NCBI RefSeq assembly: GCF_051811025.1 | Contig: NZ_JBPWQE010000001.1 | Span: forward strand, 3,596,001 to 3,660,000 | Source: Tardiphaga sp051811025 | GTDB taxonomy: Bacteria; Pseudomonadota; Alphaproteobacteria; Rhizobiales; Xanthobacteraceae | Direction of reading: 5' to 3' | Length of the DNA stretch: 64,000 nucleotides | Shown: positions 42,541 through 51,152 of the stretch, piece by piece | Position numbering within the stretch: the first letter of the stretch is position 1 | How the letters are laid out: every line of letters begins with the position of its first letter | Translations under genes and position numbers: made by a program | The notes under the pieces: model-generated | Told to the model about the DNA's origin: nothing | The model's input: only the letters and a program-made list of their open reading frames with translations | The model's database searches: none

Positions 42541-43782
42541 TTAGTCGCAGCGGAAGACGTTCTTGCGGATTGTGCCATGGACGCCCCAATTGGCATCGAC
42601 CACTTGCGTCACCCCGAAATCCGCACCCACCGACATCAACGAGATCGCCTCGTCTTCACTCATCTTGTGCACCGTCATCAGGAAACGCCTGAGCTTGCGG
42701 AACGCATCGCGCATGGCCCGATCTAGGCTGGAATGATTAGCGACGTCGAGCTGCGCATTAGCGCCGAGTTCGGCGAGATAGTTCGGGAAGGTGAAGCCGT
42801 AGACCGACCAGGCGTCGGGCGTTTCCAGCATCGGATGCGTCAGGCCTTCGAGGGGCGTACCGCCGAGGTCGCGATGCTTGTGCAGGATGAACTCGAAATC
42901 ACCGGTCAGCGAGGTCTCGATGGCCGTACCGCCGAGCTCGCTGTCGCCCTGCGCGGCATGGGGATCGCCGACCGAGAAGAACGCGCCGGGCACCGCCACG
43001 GGATAGAACATCTTGGCGCCCTTGCCGACGCGCCAGTCATCGATATTGCCGCCTGTGTAGCTCGGCGGGATCGACGACACGAAATCCTCCTCGGATGGCG
43101 CGAGGCCCATGGTGCCGAAATGCAGCCGTGCCGGCACCCTGACATTGGGCAGGATGTTTTCGCGTTTCCTGATGGTCGCGTGATCGACGCGTACGCCGGG
43201 ATAATCGATGGTTGGATGCAGGATGCCATCAGGATCAGTCTGCGGCATCCAGACATAATTATAGACCGCCTTGGCAAACGGCTCGCCCGACGTATCGAGC
43301 TCGAAGATCGTCACGACCTCGCGCGGCTTCGGTTCCTCGATCAGGTCGTGATAGTGGAAGCCCCAATTCGCTGCGACGTTGGAACCGAAGCACTTGCCGG
43401 CATAACAGGCCTTGCAGGCGGGCCGCGGGCGCACGTCGAGAATACGCACTTCCAGCACATCGCCCGGCTCTGCGCCTTCAATCGCCACCGGCCCGGTGAG
43501 CAGATGCACGCCAACGCCTTCGCCTGAGCCGCGGATGAATGGACCTTCCGTCGGGCCGGAGCCGCGGCGGACGACGGCCTTGTGCTCGCGGGTCCATTTG
43601 AACACGCTTTCGGCGCCGGGATCGCCTTCGATCATGCGCTCGTAATCGTCATTGGCATGATGCGTCAGCGTTTCGATGGTAGCGCGGTCGCCCGACTTCA
43701 GCGTCAGCGGGGGCGTGACCACCTTGCTGAAATAGCCCCAGTGAACGGTCTTCGGCGACACCGGAAGAAGATGATGCTTCAT
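42541..43782 (-). CDS. Acetamidase/formamidase
   Basis: 413 residues, the normal length for the FmdA/AmdA family. It begins MKHHLLPVSPKTVHWGYFSK (start 43782). It carries HANDDYERMIEGDPGAESVF, SGEGVGVHLLTGPVAIEGAE, SVGDPHAAQGDSELGGTAIE and a long conserved C-terminus. It hydrolyses formamide or short amides to acid and ammonia and is unrelated in fold to the amidase-signature enzyme at 36148. It is a close paralogue of the enzyme half of the next gene, suggesting tandem duplication before or after the AraC fusion. It follows the fused permease-ATPase gene by 46 bases. Confidence 0.93.
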   Translation of the reverse strand: MKHHLLPVSPKTVHWGYFSKVVTPPLTLKSGDRATIETLTHHANDDYERMIEGDPGAESVFKWTREHKAVVRRGSGPTEGPFIRGSGEGVGVHLLTGPVAIEGAEPGDVLEVRILDVRPRPACKACYAGKCFGSNVAANWGFHYHDLIEEPKPREVVTIFELDTSGEPFAKAVYNYVWMPQTDPDGILHPTIDYPGVRVDHATIRKRENILPNVRVPARLHFGTMGLAPSEEDFVSSIPPSYTGGNIDDWRVGKGAKMFYPVAVPGAFFSVGDPHAAQGDSELGGTAIETSLTGDFEFILHKHRDLGGTPLEGLTHPMLETPDAWSVYGFTFPNYLAELGANAQLDVANHSSLDRAMRDAFRKLRRFLMTVHKMSEDEAISLMSVGADFGVTQVVDANWGVHGTIRKNVFRCD

Positions 43783-43828
43783 GCTGAGGCCCTCGGTAGC
43801 AAATGGACGAACTTCACAGGCGCAACGA

Positions 43829-45439
43829 TCACGAGACTTCCGCCTCCATCGCATTGAGAAAACGCTGCGCGACGGGATTGCGCGGATTGGTCAGGACTTC
43901 ACTGGCTGGGCCTTCCTCGATGATCGCGCCTCCGGCGAGCAGCACCACACGGTCGGCCACTTCGCTGGCAAAGCGGAGCTGATGCGTCGAGATGATCATG
44001 GTCAGGCCGTCCTCGACGGCGAGCCTGCGGATCACTTCGAGCACTTCATTGACCAGTTCGGGATCGAGCGCTGAGGTCGGCTCGTCCAGCAAAAGCACGC
44101 TTGGGTTGGGCGCGATCGCGCGGGCGATAGCGACGCGCTGCTGCTGACCGCCGGACAGATGCCGCGGCAGCGCATCGGCGCGGTGGCTCAGGCCGACGCG
44201 CGCCAGAAGTTCGTCGGCACGGCGCTCGGCATCAGCGCGCGCCACGCCGTGCACCCAGCGCAGCGGACCGGCGATGTTTTCCTTGGCTGTGAGATGCCCG
44301 AACAGATTGAACTGCTGGAACACCATGCCGACGCCGACCTCGGCGCGGGCATTGGCGAGCAAACGCGGCGACAGCGCTTTACCGTGCTCGTTGAAGCCGA
44401 GCTGGCGGCCGGCGACCTTGATGGCGCCGCCGTTCCACAGTTCGAGATTGTTGATACAGCGGAGGAGCGTGCTTTTGCCGGAGCCACTTGGTCCGAGCAG
44501 CGCGATCACTTCACCGATCCGCACCGTGATGTCGACGCCGTCGAGCACCACGTTCTTGTCGTAGCTCTTGCGGAGATCGGAGACCTCGACGGCGACATTG
44601 TTGCGCGCCAGCATCTCCGCGCGTTTGGCGCGATCGGCGCGTTCCGGCCGCATCCGCGGCGGCGGTAATTCCGCAATGCCGCCGTCGGGCAGGATTTCCG
44701 GCGACATGTCGGCCTGCGGTGCCAGCGGATCGTCGCTGCCAGGCGCGCGATACCACGGCATGAAGCGCATGAACTGGTTCTGCCTAGTCGTGCGATCGAG
44801 GTCGAACTTCCATTCCAGAAGCAGTTGGATGCCGGCGATCGCCGCTGTGAGCAGCAGATAGATCAAACCCGACGCAAAGAAGATCGAAAAGAAATCGAAG
44901 GTCGAGGACGCCAGTTGCGTCGAACGCAGCGTCAGTTCCTGCACGGCGATGACGGAAGCCAGCGACGAGTTCTTCAGCGCGCTAACCGCTTCGTTGCCGA
45001 AAGCGGGGATCATCGAGCGGATCGCCTGCGGCGCGATGATCCGGCGCATCAGGACGCCCGGGGTCATGCCGAGCGCCTGGCCGGCCACCACCTGACCGCG
45101 GTCGACACCCAGTACGCCGGAGCGCAGCATTTCGGCGATGAATGGCGCCTCGTTACAAGCCAGTGCCAGGCCGGCGGCGAGAATGGCGGGAAGCTTGATG
45201 CCGATCTGCGGCAGGGCGTTATAGGCAAACACCATCTGCAGGATCAGCGGGGTGCCGCGAAAGATCACGGCATAGACCCGGGCGAAGGATGCCAGCGGCT
45301 TGAACCTGCTGAGCTGCATCCATGCCAGGATCAGGCCGAGGATCAGCCCGCCGCACAGACCGAGGGCGGTGACCTGCAAGGTCGCCTGGATGCCCTCGAT
45401 CATATACGGCATGCTGAGATAGTGGAGGAACAGCTCCAT
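43829..45439 (-). CDS. Amino-acid-type ABC importer, permease and ATPase fused
   Basis: A 536-residue fusion. Residues 1-230 form a GlnP/HisM-type permease (FRGTPLILQMVFAYNALPQI, the EAA loop AGQALGMTPGVLMRRIIAPQ, then NSSLASVIAVQELT). A charged linker of about 60 residues (DPLAPQADMSPEILP) precedes a GlnQ-type ATPase from about 288. Its Walker A is GPSGSGKSTLLRC, the Q-loop VFQQFNLFGHLT, the signature HLSGGQQQRVAIARA and Walker B LLLDEPTSALDPE. Such fusions occur in a minority of proteobacterial polar-amino-acid importers. It works with the binding protein encoded 49 bases upstream. Since formamidase genes follow, the substrate may be an amide-bearing compound. Confidence 0.92.
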   Translation of the reverse strand: MELFLHYLSMPYMIEGIQATLQVTALGLCGGLILGLILAWMQLSRFKPLASFARVYAVIFRGTPLILQMVFAYNALPQIGIKLPAILAAGLALACNEAPFIAEMLRSGVLGVDRGQVVAGQALGMTPGVLMRRIIAPQAIRSMIPAFGNEAVSALKNSSLASVIAVQELTLRSTQLASSTFDFFSIFFASGLIYLLLTAAIAGIQLLLEWKFDLDRTTRQNQFMRFMPWYRAPGSDDPLAPQADMSPEILPDGGIAELPPPRMRPERADRAKRAEMLARNNVAVEVSDLRKSYDKNVVLDGVDITVRIGEVIALLGPSGSGKSTLLRCINNLELWNGGAIKVAGRQLGFNEHGKALSPRLLANARAEVGVGMVFQQFNLFGHLTAKENIAGPLRWVHGVARADAERRADELLARVGLSHRADALPRHLSGGQQQRVAIARAIAPNPSVLLLDEPTSALDPELVNEVLEVIRRLAVEDGLTMIISTHQLRFASEVADRVVLLAGGAIIEEGPASEVLTNPRNPVAQRFLNAMEAEVS

Positions 45440-45488
45440 GGAGGCAGAAAGCCCTTACGTGAGAGTGATCCTTGCTTGCGGGCCGGCG

Positions 45489-46409
45489 TTACTTCACCGT
45501 CAGCAGGCCGGGCTCCATCAGGTTTTCCGGATCAAGCTTCCACTTCTTCAGCAGTGCGAGCTGATCACCGGACTTGTAGATCTCGGTGAGTGCGGCCTTC
45601 ACTGCATCGCGGAACTTGGGCTTGTCCTTCGGCACGGCAATGCCGACCTGATAAGGGATGGTCACCGCGACCGCCTTCTCGAGCTTGTCCGGATAGGCCT
45701 TCACCGCGTTGTCGACGGTGTTGACGTCGTTGATATAGGTATCGGCGCGGCCGGCAAGGATCGCTTGGATGCAGTTGGCGTTGTTGTCATAGAGCTGGAT
45801 GGTCGGCTCCGCCTTGCCTTCCTTCTTGCATTCCGGCCCCAGCGCCTGGATCAGCGGCACTTCGACATAGCCGGTGTTTTCCGCCGCAGCCGTGCCGCAC
45901 AGCGACGTATTGATGCCGGTGATCTTCTTCGGATTGCCCTTGGCGACGAGAACGCCGTCGAACACCTTGGAATAGGTGATGAAGTCGGCCGCCTTCGCGC
46001 GCTCCTCGGTGGCATAGATGTCGGATATCACGATGTCGGCCTGGCCCGATGCCAGCGTGGTCAGCAAGGCAGCGAAGGTCACAGCCTTGTAGGTCAGCTT
46101 GAAGCCAAGGCATTCGCCGATCTGCTCACCGAGATCGATATCGAAACCGATATATTTGTTGGGATCCTTGGGATCGATCGATTCATAGCCCGGTGTATGC
46201 GGATTAATGGCGTTGACGAGTGTCTTGCCTTTCCAGTCCGGATATTTCGCCTGCAATTCGGCGCAAGCCGCCGGCACGGCCGCCTGCGCCGACATCGGAA
46301 CAAAGGTACCAACCGCCAATAGCGCGCCCACTGCCGCCGCACGCCATCCGATCATCGCGCCCGTTTCAGGCCAAAGCCTACGGATGTCAGCAAAATGCAA
46401 CTTGACCAT
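45489..46409 (-). CDS. Amino-acid-type ABC substrate-binding protein (family 3)
   Basis: 306 residues with a signal peptide (WRAAAVGALLAVGTFVPMSAQA after a 22-residue polar lead). Family 3 markers are YIGFDIDLGEQIGECLGFKL, ASGQADIVISDIYATEERAK and the late VGIAVPKDKPKFRDAVKAAL. A strong ribosome site (AAGGAG) precedes the ATG. It delivers substrate to the fused permease-ATPase and is the first gene of the operon binding protein, importer, acetamidase, AraC-acetamidase, RidA. The ligand is uncertain; the genomic setting points to an amide-containing or amino-acid-like compound. Confidence 0.9.
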   Translation of the reverse strand: MVKLHFADIRRLWPETGAMIGWRAAAVGALLAVGTFVPMSAQAAVPAACAELQAKYPDWKGKTLVNAINPHTPGYESIDPKDPNKYIGFDIDLGEQIGECLGFKLTYKAVTFAALLTTLASGQADIVISDIYATEERAKAADFITYSKVFDGVLVAKGNPKKITGINTSLCGTAAAENTGYVEVPLIQALGPECKKEGKAEPTIQLYDNNANCIQAILAGRADTYINDVNTVDNAVKAYPDKLEKAVAVTIPYQVGIAVPKDKPKFRDAVKAALTEIYKSGDQLALLKKWKLDPENLMEPGLLTVK

Positions 46410-46673
46410 TCGATCGCTCCTTCGACGTTGTCATGGCCTGAACCATGTTCCTAACCTCGAAGAAGCCTATGACCCCCTGCGCGCAGAAAGCTTGTCCCGG
46501 GACGTACAATAATTTGGATCGTCCGCTCCCATGATTTGGGCAGAGCTGCCACATTAATGGGCGACGGCAGGGCTCTTACCAAGCAGATCTTATTTGCCGA
46601 ATGTCGGCTGCGCGCCCGTAGCGGACATCATATCCAAATGCGGGTGTTACTCTCACGAGGCCGACTGCCCCTT

Positions 46674-48866
46674 TCAGCTCGTTCCGAGGTCGATATTCTT
46701 GAGCGGCAAATTCCGAACCCGCTTGCCGGTGGCTGCGAAGACGGCATTCAGCACTGCGGGTGCGGCGACTGCGATCGTCGGCTCGCCGACGCCACCCCAG
46801 AAGCCACCGGACGGCACCGTGATCACTTTCACTTCCGGCATCTCGTCGAGCCGCATCACGTTGTAGCTGTCGAAATTCTCCTGCTCGATCCGGCCGCCCT
46901 TCACGGTGCACTCGCCATAGAGCATCGCGGAGAGACCATAGACAAAAGAGCCTGCGATCTGCGCCTCGATCTGCTGCGGATTGACGACGTGGCCGGGATC
47001 CGTGGCGGCGACGATACGGTGGATCCTGAGGCGCCCCTTGGTCACCGAGACCTCCGCCGCGGCGGCGACATAACTGCCAAAGCCCATCACCTGGGAGAGG
47101 CCGCGATAAACGCCCGCCGGCGGCTTGCTATCCCAGCCGATGCCCTTCGCAGCCGCTTCCAGTACGGCGAGATGCTTCGGGTGATTGGCCATCAGCTTGC
47201 GCCGGAAGGCCAGCGGATCCTGGCCGGTGGCATGCGCCAGTTCATCGACGAAGCATTCGAGGTAGACCGCGTTCTGGTTCAGGTTCACCCCGCGCCAGGC
47301 GCCGGGCCGTACATGCGGATTGTACATCGCATGATCAATCAGAAGATTCGGGAATGTGTAGCCGATCGCCATTTCGGCACCGCCCGGCATGAGGCCCTGG
47401 AAGGCGATGGGATCGCCATTCGCCGTCATGACCGACGGGCGCATATAGGCCATGATCGACTGGCCGGAGATGCGCATATGAAGCGCTTCGATATTCCCCG
47501 CTTGATCGAGCGCCGCGCGCATGCGGCACTGGGTGACCGGGTGGAAGCGGCCCTGCACCATGTCTTCCTCGCGCGTCCACATCATCTTCACGGGCACATC
47601 GGGGATCTGCTTGGCGATCAGCACAGCCATCCGCACATAGTCGGTGACGAGGCGTCGGCCGAAGCTGCCGCCGATCCGCATCGGATGAACCACGCAGGAC
47701 TCGATCGGCAAGCCGGACGCGGCGGCCACGGCTTCGAGCGCCGCTTCGGCGACCTGGGTGGGGGCCCACGTCTCGCAACGTTCGGGCGTCCAGCGGACGG
47801 TAGCCGACATCACCTCCATCGGGGCATGGTTCTGATACGGGAAGCTATAATCCGCCTCGATGATGCGGCCTGCCTTGGCAAGCACGACTTTCGCATCACC
47901 CGTCTTGTTGCCAACGAAATTCGTCTCGGCGGAAAGCCCTTCGCGCAACTTCGCGGCGATAGTCTCGCTCGAAACCTTCGCACTATCCCCTTCGTCCCAA
48001 ACCACCGGCAATGCGTCGAGTGCCGTTTTCGCACGCCAGAATGTATCGGCGACCACGGCGACGGTTTCATCGTCGACGCGCAACACATGCTTCACGCCGC
48101 GCATGTTAGAAATCGCGGCTGCGTCGAAGCTTTTCAGCTTACCACCATGTACGGGACACGCCTTCGGGATAGCGACGAGCATGCCGGGCATCCGGATGTC
48201 CATGCCGTAGACCAGCGAACCGTTCAGCTTGTCGCGCGTGTCCAGCCGCTTCAGCGGCTGTCCGGCGATGGTCCATGTCTTGGGATCCTTGAGCTGGACC
48301 TGCGCGGGCGGCACGATCTTGTTCGCCGCGGCGGCGACAGCCCCGTAGGTCGTGCTGCGCTTGCTTGGCGCGTGGGTGATGATGCCCATGGCAACAGTGC
48401 ATTCCTCAGGCTTGACGCCCCAGCCCTGCGCTGCGGCCTGGACCAGCATCGAACGGGCCGCGGCGCCGGCCGTGCGCACATATTCCTGCGAGCCACGGAT
48501 CGCGCGCGAGCCGCCGGTGGACATGTCGCGCCAGACCTTGCCGCGCTTCAGGTTCTCATGCGGCGACACCAGGTCGAAGCCGACCTTGCTCCAGTCGCAT
48601 TCGAGTTCTTCCGCAACGAGTTGCGCGAGGCCTGTCAGCGACCCCTGCCCCATTTCGGCGCGCGCGATGCGGATCTGGATGCTGTCGTCAGGATGGATCA
48701 CCACCCAGGCATTGACCTCGGCAGTCGTCCCTTGCGCCGCGGCGCTCATGCGCGGCGGGATCGTGAAGCCGAGCACGAAGGAGGCAGCGGCGGCACCGGC
48801 GAGGAAACCACGGCGCGAGACGCTGGCGGGCGCAACATCGCCGCGGGAAAGAGTTTTCATATTCAT
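46674..48866 (-). CDS. iorB: Isoquinoline 1-oxidoreductase-like molybdenum hydroxylase, large subunit
   Basis: 730 residues from ATG 48866 (a second ATG at 48860). The Tat signal is SVSRRGFLAGAAAASFVLG. The Mo-pterin-binding aldehyde/xanthine dehydrogenase fold shows RAEMGQGSLTGLAQLVAEEL, MSTGGSRAIRGSQEYVRTAG, RPGAWRGVNLNQNAVYLECF and the catalytic glutamate in GFWGGVGEPTIAVAAP. The IorB type is a Tat-exported single large chain lacking a separate FAD subunit. It hydroxylates N-heterocycles or oxidises aldehydes. It partners the 2Fe-2S subunit 14 bases upstream. A c-type cytochrome subunit, common in such loci, is missing here (see remnants). Confidence 0.88.
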   Translation of the reverse strand: MNMKTLSRGDVAPASVSRRGFLAGAAAASFVLGFTIPPRMSAAAQGTTAEVNAWVVIHPDDSIQIRIARAEMGQGSLTGLAQLVAEELECDWSKVGFDLVSPHENLKRGKVWRDMSTGGSRAIRGSQEYVRTAGAAARSMLVQAAAQGWGVKPEECTVAMGIITHAPSKRSTTYGAVAAAANKIVPPAQVQLKDPKTWTIAGQPLKRLDTRDKLNGSLVYGMDIRMPGMLVAIPKACPVHGGKLKSFDAAAISNMRGVKHVLRVDDETVAVVADTFWRAKTALDALPVVWDEGDSAKVSSETIAAKLREGLSAETNFVGNKTGDAKVVLAKAGRIIEADYSFPYQNHAPMEVMSATVRWTPERCETWAPTQVAEAALEAVAAASGLPIESCVVHPMRIGGSFGRRLVTDYVRMAVLIAKQIPDVPVKMMWTREEDMVQGRFHPVTQCRMRAALDQAGNIEALHMRISGQSIMAYMRPSVMTANGDPIAFQGLMPGGAEMAIGYTFPNLLIDHAMYNPHVRPGAWRGVNLNQNAVYLECFVDELAHATGQDPLAFRRKLMANHPKHLAVLEAAAKGIGWDSKPPAGVYRGLSQVMGFGSYVAAAAEVSVTKGRLRIHRIVAATDPGHVVNPQQIEAQIAGSFVYGLSAMLYGECTVKGGRIEQENFDSYNVMRLDEMPEVKVITVPSGGFWGGVGEPTIAVAAPAVLNAVFAATGKRVRNLPLKNIDLGTS

Positions 48867-48879
48867 TGTCACGATCCCC

Positions 48880-49347
48880 TCAGCCCTTGCTCGCAGCCAT
48901 GCGCTGCGCTGCGAGTTGCACGCCGGCCAGCACCCGCGGATAGGTGCCGCAGCGGCAGATATTCGAAATCTCGGAGCGGATATCGTCCTCGCTGGGCTTC
49001 GCATTCTGTGCGAGCAGCGATGACACTGCCATGATCATGCCGACCTGGCAGTAGCCGCATTGGGCGACATCGAGTTCGGCCCACACCTCCTGCACCGGAT
49101 GCGGTTTGTCGGCACCGAGTCCTTCGATGGTGACGATCTTCTGATCCACAGTCACCGCGCTCACGGGCAGCGCGCAGGAGCGCGTCGCGACGCCATCGAC
49201 ATGCAGCGTGCACGCGCCGCACTGACCAACCCCGCATCCATATTTCGTTCCAGTGAGACCAACATGGTCGCGGATCACCCACAAAAGGGGCGTATCCTCT
49301 TCGACATCCACGTCGAGGAACTTGCCATTGATGTTGAGTCTGGCCAT
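48880..49347 (-). CDS. iorA: Isoquinoline 1-oxidoreductase-like 2Fe-2S subunit
   Basis: 155 residues. The ferredoxin-type cluster ligands are C38, C43, C46 and C58 (KYGCGVGQCGACTLHVDG). The second cluster uses C97, C100, C131 and C133 (AQCGYCQVGM, NICRCGTYPR). This is the standard small subunit of xanthine-oxidase-family enzymes. It moves electrons from the Mo centre of the large subunit to an outside acceptor. It is first in a two-gene operon with iorB. It has no export signal and probably travels with the Tat-exported large subunit. Confidence 0.93.
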   Translation of the reverse strand: MARLNINGKFLDVDVEEDTPLLWVIRDHVGLTGTKYGCGVGQCGACTLHVDGVATRSCALPVSAVTVDQKIVTIEGLGADKPHPVQEVWAELDVAQCGYCQVGMIMAVSSLLAQNAKPSEDDIRSEISNICRCGTYPRVLAGVQLAAQRMAASKG

Positions 49348-49381
49348 TCGGGTCTCCCGATCGGGTTCAATATTGCGATTG

Positions 49382-49498
49382 CTAGTTGGGCAGGGTCAGG
49401 GTCTGGAGATAGCTCACGATACTGGCGCGGTTCTGCTGGCTTGACACCGCGGAAGTCACGATCGCTACGCCAATCGAAAGGAAACTGCACTTCACCAT
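49382..49498 (-). pseudogene. Short frame resembling a c-type cytochrome C-terminus
   Basis: The frame encodes 38 residues ending RASIVSYLQTLTLPN, which matches the usual final helix of c-type cytochromes (R/DI(V/I)AYLxTL). No CxxCH heme motif remains. It lies directly upstream of iorA, where a cytochrome subunit would be expected. It may be a deletion remnant, but the evidence is thin. Confidence 0.3.
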
Positions 49499-49504
49499 TG
49501 CGTA

Positions 49505-49621
49505 TTACGGTTTCATTTTCGGTTGACTGGCGCCTTGGTGCATCCGGTACTGCTCGTCGGTGACTTTCTCGAGCCAGTCGACCGACTTTCCGTCCTGAGC
49601 CTCGGCAATTGCGATATGGCT
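49505..49621 (-). pseudogene. C-terminal fragment of a cupin (mandelonitrile-lyase-like) gene
   Basis: This minus-strand frame reads SHIAIAEAQDGKSVDWLEKV then TDEQY. It is almost the standard C-terminus of bacterial cupins related to GtHNL (THxAIQExxDGKxVDWMExVTDEQY). The upstream metal-binding half is absent. The fragment lies next to the cytochrome-like remnant, so this 770-base region appears to have suffered deletions. Confidence 0.55.
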
Positions 49622-50119
49622 TCTCCGATCATCGTCGAAAGCGCCATTGCCAATATCGCGGTCATCTTCATCCGTGGTGCTCGTCAGGTGGGCCGAAGCA
49701 AGACCCGGTCCTGCGCCGGTCAGTTTAACGAGGCCCGCCGAGAACGATTAGGTCGCGCCCACGGCATGGACTTATGTCTCCAGCTCATGAATTCCGCGCC
49801 GAATTGTCACAGCATTCGGCGTCGATCTGCGGACGGGCGTATCTGGGACCGCGCCACGGCATGAGCAGCAACAGGCCGAACCATGCGGTGGCGCCATACT
49901 CACGAAAGATAGCCCAGCGCTTCGACCAAACGCGTGAAGGCGGCGGTCGGAGGTCGAAGCGATCCGGGACGCGTCCTATCTGGACGTTAGGCTTGGGATT
50001 TTGGCGCGGTCAGAACGAGGTTACGCCTAGGCCGGCTGCTTTTTTTGCCCCGCGCTGCAACCAACGAGGTTCACGGATGTTGCAACATTTGCTGGGTGGC
50101 CGTCCATAGGAGCGCATCC
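49622..50119. other. Mostly decayed region without an intact gene
   Basis: On the minus strand 49785-50009 is an open frame between stops, with no ATG, GTG or TTG until near its end. It reads protein-like: IGRVPDRFDLRPPPSRVWSK, then REYGATAWFGLLLLMPW with a membrane-helix-like end. It may be a remnant of a small membrane protein or chance. I see no other gene in this stretch, which separates the iorAB locus from small hypothetical genes. Confidence 0.3.
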
Positions 50120-50539
50120 ATGTGTGATTACAGCCTGCACGCGGTCGCTAACCGTCCCGCAGAGGTGGCGGATAGGTTGGTATCGGCAAGATTTCCTTCG
50201 ACGACAACTAAAGGGTTCGCAAGCTTCGACGATCCTCACGTTGCGGTGTGCCTTCGCCCTGGCACCGAAATCGCGTTTGAAGAAAACGTCCGGGTCGATG
50301 GATGGGTGTTTCGCCGTAATGTGAACGACCGACTAGCCCGTTTCCGTCAAATTGACATGGGCCAGTATCACAATCACCACGACGCTCTGGAATTCTCAAA
50401 TGGCAGGATTGTTCTCGTCACAGACCTGAGGCCCGGGCAGAAGGCAATCGTGCTGCAATTACCGGTCAGTCCGGCAATTCAAAAAACCAAGACCACTGCA
50501 CCTGCAGCAACGCCGCGGGTCGCCCGGACCGCTCCCTGA
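50120..50539 (+). CDS. Conserved hypothetical protein
   Basis: 139 residues starting at ATG 50120 with AGGAG eight bases before it; the frame is open from 50045 but this start is clearly better. The sequence begins MCDYSLHAVANRPAEVADRL and contains GYxxHHDAL-like text (GQYHNHHDALEFSNGRIVLV). The C-terminus is Thr/Ala/Pro-rich. It resembles an uncharacterised protein common in Bradyrhizobium and Rhodopseudomonas. No catalytic residues can be assigned. A strong hairpin terminator follows 30 bases after the stop. Confidence 0.65.
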   Translation: MCDYSLHAVANRPAEVADRLVSARFPSTTTKGFASFDDPHVAVCLRPGTEIAFEENVRVDGWVFRRNVNDRLARFRQIDMGQYHNHHDALEFSNGRIVLVTDLRPGQKAIVLQLPVSPAIQKTKTTAPAATPRVARTAP

Positions 50540-50568
50540 CGAGCCATGTCGCCAGTAGGTAGAAGAGA

Positions 50569-50600
50569 CCCGCCGGCGCAGCTCGGCGGGTTTCATTTCA
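50569..50600 (+). terminator. Rho-independent-type terminator
   Basis: CCCGCCG (50569-50575), an 8-base loop, CGGCGGG (50584-50590), then TTTCATTTCATT. It ends the transcript of the hypothetical gene at 50120. The remaining gap up to 50879 holds no convincing gene. Confidence 0.7.
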
Positions 50601-50879
50601 TTGGTAGGGTCCGGGCTATTGCTCGAAGTCTCGCCGCATATCGCCGAGCCGAAGACCGCCATAACCCGCTCGATACCCTCGGGCGTTTTTTCTTTGGTTC
50701 CCTTGAACCTTTTAGCCAAATCGATCGTACCAATTTGTACTGGGGATTTGAGGGCCCAGTGTTGAGCCAACGTCGCCGGGGCGATCATACTCCGCCCAGG
50801 GCGGCGTTGCGCGTGCGATCCCCACCGCCCTCACCCGCGGGCTTTTGCAGGACAGCACACCATCGGCTAGAATGGCGAG

Positions 50880-51116
50880 ATGACGAAAACAAAAGCATGG
50901 CAGTCCAAGCTGCTCGACGAACCCAGGATCGGCTTTGTTGAAGAGCACGGTTCGCGCGCGGGCAATGCAGCGCGCGCCATGGTCGTCGAGCGCCGGCACA
51001 AACCGACGGAATCCCCTCGGACGACTCCGAAACACGATCCTCTGGCGAAGATCCTGAACGAACCGCGCGTGGGCTTTGAGACTATCCATCGATCCGCCTC
51101 AAGGTCGCCAAAATGA
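50880..51116 (+). CDS. Small basic protein with a duplicated motif
   Basis: 78 residues, rich in Lys and Arg. Two near-identical units occur: KLLDEPRIGFVEEH (about residues 10-23) and KILNEPRVGFETIH (about 57-70). Between them is a basic, disordered-looking segment. No catalytic motif or membrane helix is present. A two-copy peptide of this kind may bind a partner such as RNA, DNA or protein. It converges on the gene at 51153 with a perfect hairpin between. Confidence 0.5.
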   Translation: MTKTKAWQSKLLDEPRIGFVEEHGSRAGNAARAMVVERRHKPTESPRTTPKHDPLAKILNEPRVGFETIHRSASRSPK

Positions 51117-51118
51117 AA

Positions 51119-51140
51119 GAGCCGCCCACTGGGGCGGCTC
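51119..51140 (-). terminator. Perfect hairpin terminator between convergent genes
   Basis: GAGCCGCCC and GGGCGGCTC pair over nine bases with the loop ACTG. On the minus strand a TTTCATTTT stretch follows, so it mainly ends the gene at 51153-51428. It lies directly after the plus-strand stop as well. Confidence 0.75.
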
Positions 51141-51152
51141 ACGACGAATAGT

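Noticed and set aside
46410..46673. Possible gene between iorB and the binding protein at 45489
   Set aside because: Frames here have no family motif or ribosome site; the space is a promoter region for the minus-strand operon plus the iorB 3' flank.
50459..50788. Minus-strand open frame of 109 codons starting MIAPATLAQHWALKSPVQIG
   Set aside because: The first 50 residues look protein-like, but the frame runs antisense through a strong terminator and into the end of the gene at 50120, and the ribosome site is only one base from the ATG.
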